DNA of 64,000 bases from Strigamia acuminata (Eukaryota > Arthropoda > Chilopoda > Geophilomorpha > Linotaeniidae), in assembly GCA_949358305.1 (NCBI GenBank), contig OX442319.1, positions 9,920,001 to 9,984,000 on the forward strand. Direction: 5' to 3'. Position 1 is the stretch's first letter, and the number at the start of each line of letters is the position of its first letter. Below are positions 1 through 10,228 of the stretch, piece by piece. Position numbers and translations under genes: made by a program. The notes beneath the pieces are model-generated. The model saw only the letters and a list, made by a program, of their open reading frames with translations, did no database searches and was not told where the DNA came from.

Positions 1-665
1 TATACGTATTGATATGGAAAGGAAAACGACTTGACGGTCTATTACGATAAATGAAAAGGAAAAAAAAATTAATTTATAAAACGAAGATAGCAAAATTGCT
101 GTCAATCAATATCGGTAATATTTTTCATTTTTCTGATCTTATCAATGTTACTTTTCCCCCAGATTTAAGCAAGTTTACGCGGCTCAAATTTCTGCTCAAG
201 TGAATACACTGGCTGTCGTCGAGACGGTGAAATCCCATTTCTATCATCAGCAAGAGATGGAATAAATTGTACGATTCGTATCGTGTATTTAAAACGTGCG
301 CGAGGTCCAGTTTCAAACTTACAAAACTGGCTGCAAGAATAAATGTAGAAAATAATGTAGAAAATTATATACGTATTACTAAATTAAATACTTACGCAAA
401 CTCAAATATTCTATTAATACTCGAAAAGTTATTTCTAAGTTGTCTGGCTCCATTTGTAAATCAGAAATATTAAACTCATCCTTTTTGTCGTACACTTCTG
501 GAATAGAAAATCAATTAAATACCGAATAACTAATTTTATTTTTATTTAAATTTTTGCCCTACTTTTCCCTAATATTTGATCCAATGATGGAGAACTAACT
601 TCAAGAGCAGCCCACAGAAGATCTGCGACCACTTTTAAGGCCAAAGACTTTAACGTTGGAATCAT
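1..665 (-). CDS. Leucine-rich-repeat protein, copy 1 (5' exons only, runs off the left edge)
   Basis: Three 5' exons read leftwards: 563-665 (ATG at 665), 396-497 and 152-330. All have GT/AG borders and the phases join (1, 1, 0). They encode about 128 residues including the block LKLDLAHVLNTRYESYNLF. The same three exons occur in the copies at 4.3-6.4 and 10.2-12.5 kb. Bases 1-45 match the intron just upstream of the large LRR exon of copy 2 (5541-5580), so the LRR exon should lie just outside the window. No F-box was recognised in the N-terminal part. Function is inferred only from the paralogues: a protein-interaction scaffold of the LRR type. Confidence 0.6.
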
Positions 666-1874
666 TTGTTCTATAAACTACTTATTGTGTGTAAGCCTAA
701 CTACAATCTCGATGAATCCAATGAAGAATGTGTTGTGTTTGTATTTAACAACTGTCTTCATAGTTGATGTGACTCTCTAAACTCCCGATTTGGATTCTAA
801 AATCCATAATGCTTTCTTTGTGAAAGTCGTCGAAGAACGTGTACACACTCCAGATTTTGGGTTGCAACTGGTCTTTTATTTCAAAGGTTGTCAAGTAAAG
901 AAACTTGATAACGACTTATCGTCTTATTGTTTACGTGTAATGACAATAATCATATTGGTAATAATGTTGGTAACACGTATGATTTATACAATAGCTATTA
1001 TTGCAACTACGTAACAGAATGACTTTATTTCATTGTTAGATAGCGGCTTTCTCTCGTATTTAATTACAGTATCCTTATGTTTACAGAGAACAAAGACATT
1101 TTAGAAAGAAATCTTGACGAATAAAAAAATATTAGTGTTGGTTGTTGCAACAAGACAACAACCAAAAACATACAACGAAATTTGCGCGAGAGTATTTCAC
1201 ACCAAAAAAAATCAGACAACTTTAATGGCCTTCTCAGTTATTTTAACCTTCATCCAATTGAACATTTATGAGATAATTTCTTGATTTGGAACAAATAGTT
1301 CCTCTTAGAGTTGGAGAAAAAACGTTCCATGGTTGCAATTAGCAAATTTTTGAAGATTGGTGTAAAATATCTCCATTAGTGCTACTGAAATTGCTTGAAA
1401 GTATGGCTGAATGATTGAAAGTAATACTACAGGCTAAAGGAAGGACAACAAAGCCTTAGCAGACATTGTTGTAAGGTTTCTCGATGGTAAACACAGTTTG
1501 TAAATTTAGGTACTTTTGTCTCTTACTTTTTGATGTCACTTCACAAAAAAAATTTTTTCTTAGAAACTAATGGATAGATTTTGATAGAATTTTAGGTGAA
1601 TGAAGTAGGATGTTGTACAAGCATCCAGTTAAAATTTCATTAATTTTCCTCTATTTTTTCCCGAGATACAGCCGAGAGAATCAACATGATGCTTTTGTAA
1701 ACTTACTTTTGCCCCCCACTGAAATTACAAACACTTTTTTACAAAAAAAAAAAACAATTGATTTACAGGTTGTTATAAAACACAACAGTAAATTGATTGA
1801 AATGAGTTGTAAACTTTTTTCGTGTTAAACTTTATTTTATTGCCACATTAAAAATTCGACTAATTTTTCACATT
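666..1874. other. Non-coding upstream flank of LRR copy 1
   Basis: No convincing gene. Roughly 590-960 is a diverged duplicate of 12470-12800, the flank of LRR copy 3, which shows that the two LRR genes were duplicated with their upstream DNA. The rest is AT-rich with homopolymer runs. Short open frames here lack splice support or similarity to neighbours. Confidence 0.5.
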
Positions 1875-2550
1875 TTAACGATTTTTTTCGGGTTCGTCCT
1901 TCTTTGCCTTGATACTTCGTTCTTGACCTTTAATTAATATTTCTGAATCGGTTACGACCGGTTTTTCCACTTCTCGGTACCGGAAAGTGGGCACCGTGTC
2001 TCGGACATCGAGATCTGGTCTTCCCGCAGCATCTTCCGCATTCTCCGACTGTATCAGGGTGGCATGCTGTTTGCATATTATCAGAACATACCCGATCATT
2101 GGTGGTGGCACGTATGGGCACTCGGATTGGTGATCACCGGGCTCGTAGATTTACGGGGTTTGCACCAATTGCGCGGGGAGAGGCAGTGGCCGAGCTTTGT
2201 TAACGACGAAGAAACGCAATGGTCCACTTACCTCTTCCCAATCGTCGTCGTAGCTGTTTGTCAGCACAAAAGGTTTTTCTAGCTGGACGTTTGAGTTGTC
2301 CGCCTTGCACGAGAAGCAATCGGGTAAAAGTAATTTGTGAGTCTGAGCCGGACTGGTTCGTTCGGAAAATAAAGGTTTTTGCTTTTTTCTCGCTGGTTCG
2401 TTTTCGTCCGAGTCTAAATTAATTTCCACTTTTCTTTTGCATTCTTCCGTGAGGGGATTGATAGTTTCGGCGTCACTTCGATCGCTGATACCATAAGGCC
2501 AAAGACATTGGTTGTTTGGTTGCTTTGGAATTCAGGTCGAAAATCATCTT
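1875..2550 (-). CDS. Unrecognised spliced gene, head-to-head with the gene at 2772
   Basis: Two exons are supported. The downstream one is 1875-2120, ending in TAA. The upstream one ends at 2232 with donor GAG/GTAAGT. The 111-bp intron joins in phase 0. The upstream exon stays open to about 2530, but its true 5' border and start were not resolved; a further exon with an ATG near 2610 is possible. The product is hydrophilic, with an acidic/basic stretch (DSDENEPARKKQKP) that could be a nuclear localisation signal, and a C-terminal part containing VRDTVPTFRYREVEKPVV. I do not recognise the family. Base composition is less AT-rich than the flanks and similar to the divergent neighbour, which fits an expressed pair sharing a promoter, or an inserted segment. 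Confidence 0.4.
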
Positions 2551-2771
2551 CCCTCCCATTTGCAGGGCAGTAGTTGACACAAATCGAATACCGCGGGACA
2601 TTGACACTGAATGAATAATTTTAATAATAACAATAAAAACAAATAAATTGTCTACATAATTTAGAAAAATCTTTTTGAATATTTTTCCTTTTCATATAAT
2701 GAAACAACTCCAAACGCACTTCCGGAATGTCAATCATTCCCGCAATCCCATTTTTCCCCCGTACATTTAAA

Positions 2772-3812
2772 ATGGCGTCGTACGTTGGACCGCGCCCCGG
2801 CGTCGTGGTACTGCTAAACGAACTGGAAAACATGCGAAACAAATTCGAAAAAGTAAGCACAGAACATGGGTCCAGTACAGAAGACAAGAATTCATTTGAC
2901 GACTCCGTGAAAGTTATGCAAGCGGCAATAACCTGGATAGACAATGCGCGAGCACGTGGTGCCGAATTAATACTACACCAAGCAGAATCCAACACCACGA
3001 ATGCGATAAGTAATTTAGAGGCCGGACTGAAGCGATTGGGTGCAAAAATAGATCAATTCATCGAAAGACCGGCGTCATCCTTTATTTATTCAAATTCAGT
3101 GCCATTACTGCCATCTAGTAACCCAATCTGCAACTCGACTCTCATCGACTTCGAAACGGTGTCGCTATGTTGGGACAGTGAGAGCAACTTACCTACACCA
3201 TCTAGAGATCTTAGTCACATTTCTACAGAAAGTGACATCTCTTTTTCTTTGCGGTCGTTTTCGTCGCCGCAGTTTATGGCAACGCCACCACCACTGAAGT
3301 ACACGGCACCGCCATTGATGTCTCTTTCTCCACCGCTATCACCGCTGACGTTTGAAGCAGTTGCACGTTCGCGATTGCCGAAAATGCAAAGCACCAATAA
3401 CAGCGCAGATTCACCACTTCAGCCAAAACCCGTAGTTGGCATCAATGATAATAATTATTGCGGACCGAAAGACTCACGCCCAATCCTACGCTTACGCATT
3501 GGAAATCTTGCCCACGATACAACCAGTGCTCAACTTAAAACCGCCATTTTTAAGTTAGGTTTTGAAGTAACGGTCTGTTCAAGGTGGGTTACAGCCAGTG
3601 GGACAGCCTCGTCTTATTTCTTTGTGAGGATTATTGGCGATGACATCACCCAGTGCTTACAGGCCCATCGCTGGCCACTGGGATGGGCTGTGCGGCAATT
3701 TAGAGGACCGAATCCCCAGCTTACGAACACACCAATGGGTCAAATTCATCGCCCCAAAGCCACCTCCGAAGATTTTCTAGCCGCGATGGTCGGCCAATCG
3801 ATTCCGAAGTAA
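2772..3812 (+). CDS. Coiled-coil plus RRM-like protein, 346 aa, single exon
   Basis: An uninterrupted frame with ATG in good context (TTTAAAATGGCG). An in-frame ATG also lies at 2727, but 2772 fits better. Residues about 10-110 are alpha-helical and probably coiled coil. Residues 115-235 are rich in Ser, Pro and Thr. Residues about 240-330 look like an RRM-type fold: a first strand LRLRIGNLA, then DTTSAQLKTAIFKLGFEV and a later SSYFFVRIIG strand. A polyadenylation signal AATAAA lies at 3881. Coiled coil followed by an RRM is also the plan of some retroelement ORF1 proteins, but no reverse transcriptase, zinc knuckle or terminal repeat is visible nearby, so a host RNA-binding protein is equally possible. 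Confidence 0.6.
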   Translation: MASYVGPRPGVVVLLNELENMRNKFEKVSTEHGSSTEDKNSFDDSVKVMQAAITWIDNARARGAELILHQAESNTTNAISNLEAGLKRLGAKIDQFIERPASSFIYSNSVPLLPSSNPICNSTLIDFETVSLCWDSESNLPTPSRDLSHISTESDISFSLRSFSSPQFMATPPPLKYTAPPLMSLSPPLSPLTFEAVARSRLPKMQSTNNSADSPLQPKPVVGINDNNYCGPKDSRPILRLRIGNLAHDTTSAQLKTAIFKLGFEVTVCSRWVTASGTASSYFFVRIIGDDITQCLQAHRWPLGWAVRQFRGPNPQLTNTPMGQIHRPKATSEDFLAAMVGQSIPK

Positions 3813-4293
3813 GTCAACGACGTATGTGCTGTCTTTACAAGTGCCCATACTGTGTTGTTTTGTTGCTAAATAACTAGAAAAATAAAACTTTGCAAATTTA
3901 AACATTGTTTAATGGAATCATTCTCTCCCAAAAAAGACAAAAGCTTTTGAATTGATAGAACTCCTGGGCAATATCATAATTATGTAACTTAAGTCCTTGT
4001 AGCGAAACCGTTCACTCGCATAATAGAAACAATTTAAAAAATTCTAGGAACTACTATAAAAATAAAAAATAGAAAATTTCACTTTTGCAAAAGTGCGGAA
4101 TTGTTTCCGTATTTAAGCTCACGAACGATGAACGTACGCTCCGTTCATGACGTGCAGACTTAGTTTCTTACATTAAACAAATATAACAAACTGAAAAACC
4201 GAAATTGCAATTGCTGACAAGAATGGCAGTTTTGAATAAGAGCCGCGTGTGCAGGATCATTAAATTAGGTTAATTACGTAGGCATTAATTTAA
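3813..4293. other. Intergenic, convergent 3' ends
   Basis: Contains the 3' end of the plus-strand gene (AATAAA at 3881) and the 3' flank of the minus-strand LRR copy 2. No further gene was seen. Confidence 0.5.
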
Positions 4294-6400
4294 TCAGATA
4301 TTAGATACTGGGTCATTGGATTCGTAAGCCTGACATAAACAACATTTTGAAACCATTTCATTTTTAAACCAATTAACTCCCCCGGGTGTATAACAACTCA
4401 TGACCTTAACACGGGGTATGTGATTTTGGAACCGCGCGGCTTCCTCGCTCGTTGATAACTGTTTAACCAAATTAAGCACTTGTAACTTCTCACAGTTCTT
4501 CGCTAAACATACAGCAGTTTCCACATGCAGCTGATTTAGACACAGATGCAGATGAGTTAGATTTTTCAAATTCACACTGTTCGTCCTGAACTGCATTTCG
4601 TCATAACCAAACAATTCCATGGTTCTGATATTGGGAAACAAGCCCAGACATTTTTGCATTGCCGATTCAGTTTCAAATAGTGATAAATGAACAACAGTCG
4701 AATTCATCGTAGCTTTTTCATTACTGTTGTGGGTGTGAGTGCATCCCAAATCGGTCACCTCGACAAAGGTCAAAATCCGTAGACTTGGCGTGGCGGTTAA
4801 CATTGAATGGACACAGAGCTTGCAATGACTTAGATAGAGTTCCGTCAAATTGTTCATTTTCGGAGGGAAATTGGTGTGGTCATTATAGTTATCGCATGGG
4901 AACAAACTTATGCTGGCATGTGCCCGCGAATTCGTCCAAGGTGTGAGCCAGACATTTAAGTTTTCAATTTTTGGTAAACATCGCAAGTGAAGTAAGCATT
5001 GTGTTTTAATTTCAAATTGCGATTCGATTTGGAGGGAGCGTAAATTTGGAAAAATCTGCGGAAGTTTGGGAAACAAATTGTCGCAGTTGTAGATTTCTTC
5101 CGTCTTATCTGTAAGTCTCATTGACATTTCTCTGAAGCCGACGAACATCAACTTTTGCTCCGACAGGGATTTCAGAAGACGAACTGTGTCCTCATCATTG
5201 CTGCACTTTAGGTATTCGAGACGAGTCAAGTGCGTTAAGGCTCCTTCGGCTCCACTTGCAGTCACGCTTGTCCCGTAGACGTCCAATTTCACCAACTTTT
5301 TGGTCACCGATTGTGCTGAGTAAAGAAACTCGATTCCTTGATCCGTTACACAAGGGAGGTCAGACAGGATTAGCTTCTTTAAATGCGGGCAAGATTTAGA
5401 TATGAAAAACAGCGTGTGGTCGTTGAAGGGGTCGTGAACGTCTCCATCCGCTGAAATTTCTTGCAGGTATGGAAAAGATGTTAGGAAAAACTGAACAGTT
5501 TCCATTGGTGTGAATCCGTTGCAGGCCGGAAATTTATACATCTTTTGACCTGGAAAGCATAACGACTTGACGGTCTGTTTCGAAAAACGGAAAAGAAAAA
5601 AAAATAATTTCTAAAACGGAGTGGATCTTTCGACAGAAAATCAGAAAAATGAAAAAAACCAACGAGCGATATTGATTGACAGCGGTTTTGTTATGTTCGT
5701 TTGATTTTCAACTGATGTGACTTAGGTATTCCTGGTAAATAATGAAAATCACACGCAATTTTTGTGTCTTATCTGGAATAAGTCATAGCAGTTGGAGATT
5801 AAATAAAGATAGCAAAATTGCTGTCAATTAATATCGGTAATTGATTTTTTCATTTTTCTAATCTTATCAATGTTACCTTTTTCCCAAATTTAAGCAAGTT
5901 TATGCGGCTCAAATTTCTGCTCAAGTGAATACACTGGAACTTGTCGAGATGGTAAAATCCCATTTCTATCATCAGCAAGAGATGGAATAAATTGTACTTT
6001 TCGTATCGTGTATGTAAAACGTGCGCGAGGTCCAGTTTCAAACTTGATGCTGCAAGAATAAATGTAGAAAATAATGTATAAAATTACATACGTATTACTA
6101 AAATAAATACTTACGCATACTCAAATATTCTATTAACATTAGAAAAGTGATTTCTAAGCTGTCAGGTTCCATTTGTAAACTATAAACATCCAAGTCCTTC
6201 ATTGCATCGTATAGTTCTGAAATAGAAAATCAATTTTCTGTGTACAATACTGATTTCATTTTTATTTAAATTATCGACCTACTTTTCCCTAAAATCGCTT
6301 CCAGTTCCAATGATGGAGATGGAACTTTAAGCGCATTAAACGAAAAATTAGCGACCACTTTCAAACTCAAAGATTTTAAAGTTGGAATGTTATTAAACAT
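4294..6400 (-). CDS. Leucine-rich-repeat protein, copy 2
   Basis: The 5' exons are 6283-6400 (ATG at 6400), 6115-6216 and 5877-6049, all with GT/AG borders and consistent phase. The large exon reaches back to about 5552 (acceptor CTTTCCAG) and ends in TAA at 4294; it encodes about 415 residues with repeats such as CPHLKKLILSDLPCVTDQGI. That form resembles the cysteine-containing LRRs of FBXL/AMN1-type proteins, a horseshoe scaffold that binds protein partners. No F-box was recognised. The junction between exon 3 (phase 0) and the large exon (whose best acceptor needs phase 1) does not close, so a small exon in 5560-5870 is missing from my model or the large exon starts its own protein at ATG 5541. 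Copy 3 shows the same problem. Confidence 0.7.
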
Positions 6401-7122
6401 TTCTATGAATTAGTTAATTACTTAAGCCTTAGAATCTCGATGAAGAAAGAATAAGCTTTATTCCATTGTTAGAAAGCGGCGCTCTCTCGCGCAATCACTT
6501 TTTTATATTGAATCGGGGTGAATGAATTTTTAATCTCCTGAAAATATTTTTATGTACAAAAGCATTGAAGGACAGACCCCCGACGTGACAGGATATTGGT
6601 TGACATCAATCGTTGTTCAGATGTCTTTAAAAAGTTTGGAAAATTTTTTATGTTTAATTTTTTGAAATGAACGTTTGTTTCAATTTCTCTTTTACGCAAA
6701 ATAAAATGGTTTATATTTCTTGCTTAATTTTCAATTTTAAAATATCTTGTATTCGTTTTTATGATTTAGATTTTGATACTGTTAATAGTCATTAATATCT
6801 TTCTTCCATCCACGACACTCGCACCAAAATTAAAGAAAAAACATGGATTAAATTTGTTAAGTTGATTTTATTTTGACATCGTTTACTATAAAAAATTGGG
6901 TCATTGCAAAATACACTCTTCTGTATTCCCAAGGTCGTCATCACAATGCCCTTCCCCTGACCCCCTCCATTGGTTGTTCCATTGGCGGGACGAAGCCATG
7001 ACTCACCTCTCGCTTTTGCAGTTGAGAAAAATCATTCAGTCTTTTTGCAGGAATTGAGGTAAGATATAACGTTACTGGAGTGTTTATTTGTAAAAAGTAC
7101 TTTTTACGGTTTTTTTTTATAG
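6401..7122. other. Intergenic and first untranslated exon of the 7.7-kb zinc-finger gene
   Basis: The block about 6660-7070 recurs upstream of the zinc-finger genes at 14.3, 21.1 and 41.0 kb. A likely donor, GAATTGAG/GTAAGA, sits at 7058/7059 and is conserved at about 20120 and 40050, so a first non-coding exon probably ends there. In the 14.3-kb copy the donor is deleted. No coding sequence was seen. Confidence 0.45.
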
Positions 7123-7264
7123 TTTGCTGGATCTATCAGTTCCACGTCCGATCCTTGGACGTGGAACTGATAGATCCGCGGTGTCCTTTAACAATTCATT
7201 CAGAATAACGAGCATTGAAGCGTCATGTTTGTCATGTTTGTCCTTATTTCTACGGTCAGAAAAG
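7123..7264 (+). other. Untranslated exon made from a dead zinc finger
   Basis: Bounded by an acceptor (TTTATAG/TTTGCTGG) and a donor (GAAAAG/GTATTT) that are conserved in four zinc-finger loci. The exon and the bases after its donor align with the finger consensus. Just past the donor the bases read ATHSGEKPLK, followed by a stop. In the sister copies the finger core reads K-R-H-L-C, where K-C-H-L-C is expected. It therefore seems to be a decayed finger reused as a 5' UTR exon. The splicing role is inferred. Confidence 0.45.
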
Positions 7265-7656
7265 GTATTTAAAAATAATTTTGCAACTCATAGTGGAGAA
7301 AAGCCATTGAAGTGATATTTATGAAATAGTTCAAGAGTAGAATCATTTTCATAAAGATTTTTTTTTTGCGTGGGATAAGAAAAATGATCGAGTTGGGGGT
7401 AAAGGGACTTTTATCTTGTTACTTTTAGGAAATTGGGCAAGAAATTACATTTTTTTCGCGTCACTATTTTCACAGCAATATTATTTATAAAGTATGTTTA
7501 CCTAATACCTAATATTTGACTTTTTTAATTTCAGACAGACCATTTATGAAGTGATTGAGTGATATCTTATTTATCACCATTAAGTCAGTGTCAGTTTGCA
7601 AAACAACCATTTTCTGAGTCAGCTTTGAGCTCGTTTTTCCTTAATATATATTCAAA

Positions 7657-8847
7657 ATGGAGAGGAAACAACAACGTTATAGTTGCAATCTGTGTGATTA
7701 TTCGTGCCCAGTTTATTCACGTTTGGAGAATCACATGCTTCTACACACTGGTGAAAAGCCATTCAAATGCCAAGTGTGTTCAACTTCTTTTAGGTTTAAA
7801 CAAACATTAGTTATCCATACGCGAACTCACACGGGGGAAAAACCATACAAATGCAGTTTGTGTGATTATTCCTGTACTACAAGTTGGAGTTTAAAAATAC
7901 ATAATGCAACACACTCAGGGGAAAAATCATTGAAGTGTCCTTTATGTGCTTATTCCTGTATTCAAAGTGGAACTTTAAAATGTCACATTGCAACTCATAC
8001 AGGTGAAAAACAATTCAAGTGTCATCTTTGTGCTTATTCCTGTATTACAAGTGCAACTTTAAAATATCACATTGCAACTCATACAGGTGAAAAACAATTC
8101 AAGTGTCATCTTTGTGTTTATTCCTGTATTACAAGTGCAGATTTAAGAAAGCATATTGCAACTCATACAGGGGAAAAACGATTCAAGTGTCAGCTATGTA
8201 ATTTTTCCAGTGTTACAAGTGGGAATTTAAAAACCCATACGGCAACTCATACAGGTGAAAAACGATTCAAGTGTCATCTTTGTGCTTATTCCTGTATTAC
8301 AAGTGGGAGTTTAAAAAGACATCTTTTGACTCATACAGATGAAAAACCATTTAAGTGTCATTTATGTTCTTATTCCAGTAATACAAGTGGGAGTTTAAAA
8401 AACCATATTGCAACTCATACAGGTGAAAAACCATTCAAGTGCCATCTTTGTGCATATTCCTGTATTCAAAGTGGACATTTAACACGTCATATTGCAACTC
8501 ATACAGGCGAAGAACCATTTAAGTGTCATCTATGTGCTTATTCCAGTAATACAAAAGGGAATTTAAAAAGCCATATTGCAACTCATACAGGTGAAAAACC
8601 ATTCAAGTGCCATCTTTGTGCGTATTCCTGTATTACAAATGGAAGTTTAAAACTTCATATTGCAACTCATACAGGTGAAAAACCATTCAAGTGTCATTTA
8701 TGTGCTTATTCCTGTATTACAAGTTCGAGTTTGAAACGTCATATTGTAACTCATACAGGTGAAAAACCATTCAAGTGCCATCTTTGTGTTTATTCCTGTT
8801 GTAAAAGTTGCACTTTAGAAAGACACTTACAAACCCATACAGCATAA
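7657..8847 (+). CDS. C2H2 zinc-finger protein, 14 fingers, 396 aa
   Basis: Probable nuclear DNA-binding protein. The whole coding exon is a C2H2 array: 14 fingers of C-x2-C-x12-H-x3-H joined by TGEKP-type linkers. Finger 2 differs from the others (CQVCSTSFR) and is conserved at that place in most sister genes. Most fingers have Y at +2 and C or S at +4 after the second Cys (CAYSC), where classical fingers have F at +4. Contact positions vary between fingers (for example Q,G,H,C and T,G,S,N at -1,2,3,6). The start follows the family signature TTCAAAATG. A 5' UTR exon (about 7535-7656) follows the acceptor TTTAATTTCAG. No KRAB, ZAD, BTB or SCAN domain is present. One linker reads TDEKP and one TGEEP. 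Confidence 0.9.
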   Translation: MERKQQRYSCNLCDYSCPVYSRLENHMLLHTGEKPFKCQVCSTSFRFKQTLVIHTRTHTGEKPYKCSLCDYSCTTSWSLKIHNATHSGEKSLKCPLCAYSCIQSGTLKCHIATHTGEKQFKCHLCAYSCITSATLKYHIATHTGEKQFKCHLCVYSCITSADLRKHIATHTGEKRFKCQLCNFSSVTSGNLKTHTATHTGEKRFKCHLCAYSCITSGSLKRHLLTHTDEKPFKCHLCSYSSNTSGSLKNHIATHTGEKPFKCHLCAYSCIQSGHLTRHIATHTGEEPFKCHLCAYSSNTKGNLKSHIATHTGEKPFKCHLCAYSCITNGSLKLHIATHTGEKPFKCHLCAYSCITSSSLKRHIVTHTGEKPFKCHLCVYSCCKSCTLERHLQTHTA

Positions 8848-9284
8848 AAACCATTCTGGCTCCATTTTTTGTGCTTATTCTTGTAAGCTAATTAATACTT
8901 TGACAAAACGTACTTAAAAGCATTTTTTTGTACAGGAAAATTAAGAAAACTGAAATTTTTTTGATTTAAAAAAGATTATTTTTATACTAAAAAAAAAAAC
9001 ATTTTCTGGCATTTGCAGTGTAACAGACACGGTATTTATTACGCGTTGTCAAATATATAATGAATAGGTTTGTTGTTAAATTACGCTGTTGTCCTTAATG
9101 GACGGGATTTGAAAATTTATTGAACAGGTGCGTTTATGTGTTTAATTTGGTTTTGCGCACGACAGTCTTATTTTTAACCTGGATTATTTTGGACTTGGTC
9201 AAAAGGAATCCTGGTTGAAAATATTATCAGTTGAAAATATCCTGTTAAAAAATAATCCAAAATTTATCAGGAAAAATTATTAAT
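8848..9284. other. 3' flank of the 7.7-kb zinc-finger gene
   Basis: AT-rich and without a gene. The stop at 8845-8847 lies inside what reads as the linker to another finger; a decayed C-terminal finger (FLCLFLxS type) continues to about 8930, so the array was once longer. From about 9110 it carries a repeat also found at about 15650 and 35690. Confidence 0.45.
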
Positions 9285-9459
9285 TATTAAGTGTCAGTTA
9301 TATGCTTACACATGTATTGAAAGTGGAAATTTAAAACGTCATATTGTAATGCATACAGGAGATAAGCGATTCAAGTGCCATCTTTGCACTTATTCCTGTG
9401 CGCATTAAAATACTTTGAAAAAACATTTATCAAAGCATAACAAAAATTTAGAGAAGTGA
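9285..9459 (+). pseudogene. Zinc-finger 3' end fragment
   Basis: Two fingers' worth of sequence without a start. One finger reads KCQLYAYTCIESGNLKRH (second Cys lost). A linker follows, then a last finger broken by an in-frame TAA (CAH-stop), with a tail LSKHNKNLEK and a stop. The tail matches the C-terminus of the gene at 46184 (LSRHNKNVDK). It is a leftover of a gene of that group. Confidence 0.7.
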
Positions 9460-10228
9460 AAGTTTGTTTCAATTTGTGTTTCCCTAAATTAAAAATGTGT
9501 TGTGATTGCATATTTTTCTAACTGCATTTTTATAAGATTACCGGTATGTTATTAATTTTTGAAATTTATCTTTTATTATTTCTTGTATTATACTTTGATT
9601 GCAGTTTGATTGAACCTTTAACCTTATTTAGGTAATCACAAGCTGCATTTAAAAAGTTGGGTTTTTAAGAGGTTTTTTTGATTGTCTTTTTGTTTTTTGT
9701 TTTAATTGACATCAATCCATTGTTCAGATGTCTGTAAGAAATCAGGGTGTACGACAATCAGAATCTGCTTGTCATAGATTCGAATCATTCATAGGACCCG
9801 GATGGGTTTAGATAATCATTTTAATAAAAAAGTGGAAAATATTTTAATTTTTGTTCTATTTTCGAGAAAAAATTTAAAAATTTTGTAAAATGTAAAGATT
9901 CGGATTCGGGGATTCAGAACGGGATTCGACAGCCCACGTCAGAGATTCGGTTGAATGTCATGCCCCCTGGTGAAAATGCTTCATTTTTGTGTTTAAATTC
10001 TGTATTTTTCTGACAACTCTGAATATAAAATGATGTATATTTCTTGCTTAACTTTCAATTTTAAAACATCTTGTATTCATTTTTATGTTTTATTTTTGAT
10101 ATTGTCTTATTACATTTATGTTGTTTGAATGTTTGAAAAAAAAGAAGTGGTAATGTATTTATGTAATCAGCCACTAGGTGGCGAAACTGTTCAGTCACGT
10201 GCCACCAGGTAGATATACTCACCATGTG
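9460..10228. other. Intergenic between the zinc-finger relic and LRR copy 3
   Basis: AT-rich. The segment after about 9990 is the repeated block (ATTTTCAATTTTAAAAC type) that flanks other zinc-finger genes. No gene was seen. Confidence 0.4.
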
